The notes beneath the pieces are model-generated. The model was not told the DNA's origin, made no database searches, and was given only the letters and a program-made list of their open reading frames with translations. This document shows positions 11,495 through 13,847 of a DNA stretch of 13,847 nucleotides, in pieces (the stretch's first letter is position 1; the number at the start of each line of letters is the position of its first letter). The DNA comes from DASUZB01 sp036377075. Its GTDB lineage: Bacteria; Actinomycetota; CALGFH01. Position numbers and translations under genes: made by a program. The stretch lies in NCBI GenBank assembly GCA_036377075.1, contig DASUZB010000332.1, positions 1-13,847 on the forward strand. Reading direction: 5' to 3'.

Positions 11495-12772
11495 ATGCCC
11501 ATGCCGCCCAAGGGACCAGCCCGAACCAGCCTCGGCCCCGGCTACCACAAGCTGTGGGCGGCGGCGGCCACCTCCAACCTGGGCGACGGCGTCTTCCTGA
11601 CCGCCATGCCGCTGCTGGCGGCCGCGCTCACCCGCGACCCGCTGCCGGTCTCGGTCGTGTTCGCTGCAGGCTGGCTGCCGTGGTTGCTGTTCGGCCTGGT
11701 CAGCGGCGCCCTGGCGGACCGCTGGGACCGTCGGCGGGTGATGTGGACCGTCGACGCTGCCCGCTTCGCCGTGGTCGGCTTCCTGGGCGTGGCGGTGTGG
11801 GCCGGCTGGGCCACCATCGCGTTGCTGATCGTCGCGGCCTTCCTGCTCGGCGCCGGGCAGACGCTGTTCGACAGCGCCGCCCAGTCGCTCGTCCCGGCGC
11901 TGGTGGGCCGCGACGCGCAGCGGCTGGAGCGTGCCAACGGCCAGCTCTTCGGCGTCCAGCAGGTCACCCAGCAGCTCGCCGGCCCACCCCTCGGAGGGTT
12001 GCTGCTCGCCCTCGCCCGCCCGGTGCCGTTCCTGGCCGATGCGGTCTCGTTCGGGGCCAGCTCCGCGCTGGTCGCGGCCATCGGCGGTCGCTTCGGGCGC
12101 GAGCGAGCCGCCGGCGCCCCACGCACCGGCCTGCGCGCCGAGGTCGTCGAGGGGGTGCGCTGGCTGCTCGGCCACCGGCTGCTGCGCGCCGGGGTCGTCT
12201 TCGGTGCCATCGCCAACCTGGCCGACAGCGCGATGGACGCCGTGCTGGTGCTGTTCGCCCAGGACGAACTCGGGCTCGGCAGCGTCGGCTACGGCCTGCT
12301 GCTGGCCATGTTCGCCGTCGGCGGCGTGCTCGGCAGCCTGGTCGCGGTCCGCGCGAGCCGCGTGCTCGGCGGCGGGACCGTGATCGTCGGCGGCATCCTG
12401 GTCGGGGCCGTCATGGCGCTGGGGATCGGGCTGACCTCCAGCGCCTGGCTGGCCGGTGGCCTGCTGGCGGTCCAGGGCGCCGCGTTCACCATCCACAACG
12501 TGGTCGGGGTCTCCCTGCGCCAAGCCATCGTTCCCGACCCCCTCATGGGCCGCGTCTCCGCCACCAGCATGCTGGCCAACTTCGGCACCATTCCCCTCGG
12601 CGGCGTCCTCGGCGGCCTGGCCGGGCGAGCGTTCGGCCTGCGCTCGCCGTTCCTGCTCGGCGCCGCCGTCCTGGCCGTCGCGGCGCTGCTGACCCTGCCG
12701 GTGATCAACAACCGCACCGTCCAGGCGGCCCGCCTCGCCGCCGGCGTGGCCCCGTCGGCCGAGGCGAGCTGA
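11495..12772 (+). CDS. MFS transporter (drug/siderophore exporter-like)
   Basis: 425-aa integral membrane protein with about 12 hydrophobic segments, of the major facilitator superfamily branch that includes EntS-type and macrolide exporters (proton-driven export). The signature loop between helices 2 and 3 is GALADRWDRRRVMWTVDAAR, the standard motif A. Other family segments are SNLGDGVFLTAMPLLAAALT (helix 1), the helix 5 region NGQLFGVQQVTQQLAGPPLG and GRVSATSMLANFGTIPLGG in the second half. ATG 11495 is used; an ATG two codons later (11501) is equally possible, since no clear Shine-Dalgarno is present. It ends 11 bases before repeat copy 3. The substrate cannot be predicted. It is in the same direction as the HxlR gene, 139 bp away, so co-regulation is possible but unproven. 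Confidence 0.93.
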   Translation: MPMPPKGPARTSLGPGYHKLWAAAATSNLGDGVFLTAMPLLAAALTRDPLPVSVVFAAGWLPWLLFGLVSGALADRWDRRRVMWTVDAARFAVVGFLGVAVWAGWATIALLIVAAFLLGAGQTLFDSAAQSLVPALVGRDAQRLERANGQLFGVQQVTQQLAGPPLGGLLLALARPVPFLADAVSFGASSALVAAIGGRFGRERAAGAPRTGLRAEVVEGVRWLLGHRLLRAGVVFGAIANLADSAMDAVLVLFAQDELGLGSVGYGLLLAMFAVGGVLGSLVAVRASRVLGGGTVIVGGILVGAVMALGIGLTSSAWLAGGLLAVQGAAFTIHNVVGVSLRQAIVPDPLMGRVSATSMLANFGTIPLGGVLGGLAGRAFGLRSPFLLGAAVLAVAALLTLPVINNRTVQAARLAAGVAPSAEAS

Positions 12773-12783
12773 GCGCCCTCCCC

Positions 12784-12897
12784 TCAGCCGCCGATCCCCA
12801 GCATCCCCGCCGGCTCCTTGCCCCGCGGGCACACCGGGAACCGCTGCGGATCACGAACCGGGCTGAAGCGGTGGCCGCACAGGTGCACGTTTCCTGC
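12784..12897 (-). repeat. Zinc-tail repeat, copy 3 (with possible 51-aa ORF)
   Basis: Third copy, ending in TGA at 12784-12786. It reads VHLCGHRFSPVRDP, then QRFPVCPRGKEP, then AGMLGIGG. Against copy 2 over 35 codons it has five silent changes and three replacements (Arg to Gln, Cys to Gly, Leu to Pro), plus an extra A just upstream. The Cys-to-Gly change removes the last metal ligand, so this copy probably cannot form the same zinc site. Unlike the others it is in frame with an ATG (12937-12939), giving a 51-aa ORF that begins MAGWSRRRRSVRRVAGN, but without a good Shine-Dalgarno. It lies between the convergent MFS and hydrolase genes. Confidence 0.7.
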
Positions 12898-12944
12898 TAC
12901 CCGCCTTACGGACCGCCGTCGACGGCTCCACCCGGCCATAGCTG

Positions 12945-12963
12945 CCCCGGCCCAGCACCGGGG
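12945..12963 (-). terminator. Hairpin terminator after the alpha/beta hydrolase gene
   Basis: CCCCGG (12945-12950) and CCGGGG (12958-12963) form a perfect 6-bp stem with a 7-base loop, beginning 13 bases after the hydrolase stop on the minus strand. There is no T-tract. It separates the hydrolase from repeat copy 3. Confidence 0.5.
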
Positions 12964-12976
12964 TTCAGAGAGCCCG

Positions 12977-13771
12977 TCACAGGAAGGCGGCGATGGCTGC
13001 CGCCACCGGCCCCGGCGCCTGCATCTGGAGGAGGTGGGTCGCGCCGACGATGTCGGCGTCCTGGCAGGCCGGGAACCAGGCGTGGAGCAGCTGGCGGCCC
13101 TCGACGAACAGGGGGCTGCTCTGGTTGCCGAGCACCGACAGCACGGGGCGGGTGATGGCCGCCGCCTGCTCCGGCCCGAAGCTCCACTCGGCGACCCCAG
13201 GTAGCTCTGCCTCGAAGAAGGTTGCGGCGTCCTGCACGGCCTGCGCGATCCCGCCCGGCACGGTCCGGTCGATCGTGGCGCGCCAGTTGCGGTCACCAAC
13301 GAGTGCCAGGAAGCCGTGTACGGCAGCCTCGACATCGCCGGCCTCGTAGCGTTCGACGAGGGGCGCAACTGCGTGCACGAAGGCCTGACCAGCGGGAGTG
13401 GTGAGGAGCGCCGGTTCGAGGAGCACGAGCGACGCCACCCTCGTGGGATGCAGGGCCGCGACTTCCAAGGCGATGGCTCCACCGAGGGAGTGCCCCACCA
13501 CGTGGGCGCGGTCCACTCCGACGTGGTCGAGCAGCCCGACGGCGTCCTTGGCCTGCACGGCAACGCTGGTCGGCGCCGCTTCGACCGGACGGGTGCTCCC
13601 ACCGAGGCCCCGCCGGTGGTAGCGGATGCGCTGGAAGCGCTCGAGCGCCGGTTCCGCCACGAGCGGCTGCAGCGCGTTGGCGATGTGCGCGCCGTGGATG
13701 AGCAGCATCGGCTCACCGGACCCCACGACCTCATGCTCCAGTTCGACACCGTTGACCTTGCCGCGTTCCAT
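12977..13771 (-). CDS. Alpha/beta-fold hydrolase
   Basis: 264-aa cytoplasmic hydrolase of the alpha/beta superfamily. Visible features are the oxyanion-hole HG in MLLIHGAH (H26-G27), the early strand block IRYHRRGLGGS (49-59), the nucleophile elbow VVGHSLGGAIALEVAALHP with Ser95, and the catalytic His in IVGATHLLQM (H246). The acid residue is less clear: after the sixth strand, VLSVLGNQSSPLFVEG lacks the usual Asp directly, so E224 or another residue would serve. Family members cleave esters, epoxides, haloalkanes or lactones; the reaction is not predictable here. The ATG at 13769-13771 follows GGAGGAG with 5 bases spacing. It appears to be transcribed alone, toward repeat copy 3 and the MFS gene. 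Confidence 0.92.
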   Translation of the reverse strand: MERGKVNGVELEHEVVGSGEPMLLIHGAHIANALQPLVAEPALERFQRIRYHRRGLGGSTRPVEAAPTSVAVQAKDAVGLLDHVGVDRAHVVGHSLGGAIALEVAALHPTRVASLVLLEPALLTTPAGQAFVHAVAPLVERYEAGDVEAAVHGFLALVGDRNWRATIDRTVPGGIAQAVQDAATFFEAELPGVAEWSFGPEQAAAITRPVLSVLGNQSSPLFVEGRQLLHAWFPACQDADIVGATHLLQMQAPGPVAAAIAAFL

Positions 13772-13790
13772 GACGACTCCTCCGTCCTGT

Positions 13791-13808
13791 CCGGCCCCGC
13801 CGGGCCGG
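13791..13808 (-). terminator. Strong hairpin upstream of the alpha/beta hydrolase gene
   Basis: CCGGCCC (13791-13797) and GGGCCGG (13802-13808) form a perfect 7-bp GC stem with a 4-base loop, 19 bases before the hydrolase ATG. It could be the terminator of a gene beyond the window or a structure in the hydrolase leader; the flanking gene is not visible. Confidence 0.4.
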
Positions 13809-13847
13809 TCGGCAGAGAGCCGCTACACGCGCCGTCGCAACGCGACG

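Noticed and set aside
11258..12832. Minus-strand open frame of 524 codons across the MFS gene
   Set aside because: Shadow frame of the MFS transporter; Gln/Gly/Ala/Arg-rich with no family motif.
1504..12897. The three repeats as a CRISPR array or insertion sequence
   Set aside because: The copies are kilobases apart, too long for CRISPR repeats, with no transposase, terminal inverted repeats or target duplications seen.
12784..13749. Single 321-codon minus-strand frame joining repeat copy 3 to the hydrolase region
   Set aside because: Over the hydrolase it is a Ser/Arg-rich shadow frame; only the last 51 codons could be meaningful.

Overview
The window is very GC-rich, with GC-heavy third codon positions and frequent GTG starts. 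The gene families (GlxA/AraC, HxlR with a C-terminal domain, CGNR zinc finger, LURP-one, DUF3039-like tail) point to a high-GC Gram-positive bacterium, probably a soil actinobacterium; I cannot name a genus. No rRNA, tRNA, CRISPR array, transposase or phage gene is visible. It looks like a chromosomal accessory region of short operons for small enzymes and their regulators.

Layout. 1-385 (-): 5' part of an HD-domain hydrolase, divergent from a GlxA-type regulator (494-1444, +); the spacer carries a perfect inverted repeat over a probable promoter. 1641-2814 (-): GNAT acetyltransferase overlapping an M23-type peptidase. 2984-3532 (+): small SAM methyltransferase. 3741-4868 (-): a DHFR/RibD-type reductase followed by an unrecognised gene interrupted by a frameshift. 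4924-5040 (-): a possible remnant. 5058-7185 (-): a LURP-one protein translationally coupled to a phospholipase D-family protein, the latter broken by a one-base frameshift. 7287-7532 (+): 5'-truncated CGNR zinc-finger gene, tail-to-tail with an ASCH-domain gene (7529-8011, -). 8263-10559 (-): BBE-type FAD oxidoreductase coupled to an NmrA-like NAD(P)-binding protein, divergent from an HxlR regulator (10690-11355, +). 11495-12772 (+): MFS exporter. 12977-13771 (-): alpha/beta hydrolase.

The most unusual signal is a roughly 85-115 bp sequence present three times (1504-1588, 3602-3714, 12784-12897), always in the same orientation, always just downstream of a minus-strand gene and facing the end of a plus-strand gene. 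Read on the minus strand, each copy is an open frame for a Cys-rich tail ending CKELAGMLGIGG or a variant. It resembles the C-terminal zinc motif of DUF3039 proteins, and many differences between copies are synonymous.

A second theme is frame disruption. The PLD gene and the gene at 3741-4255 both change frame at a short G/C run where one more base would restore a coherent protein, and a third small ORF at 8027-8186 may be broken too. Either these are consensus errors in the assembly or the locus is decaying. I see no clear new defence or biosynthetic system. The best candidates for new biology are the repeated zinc-tail element and the LURP-one/PLD pair.
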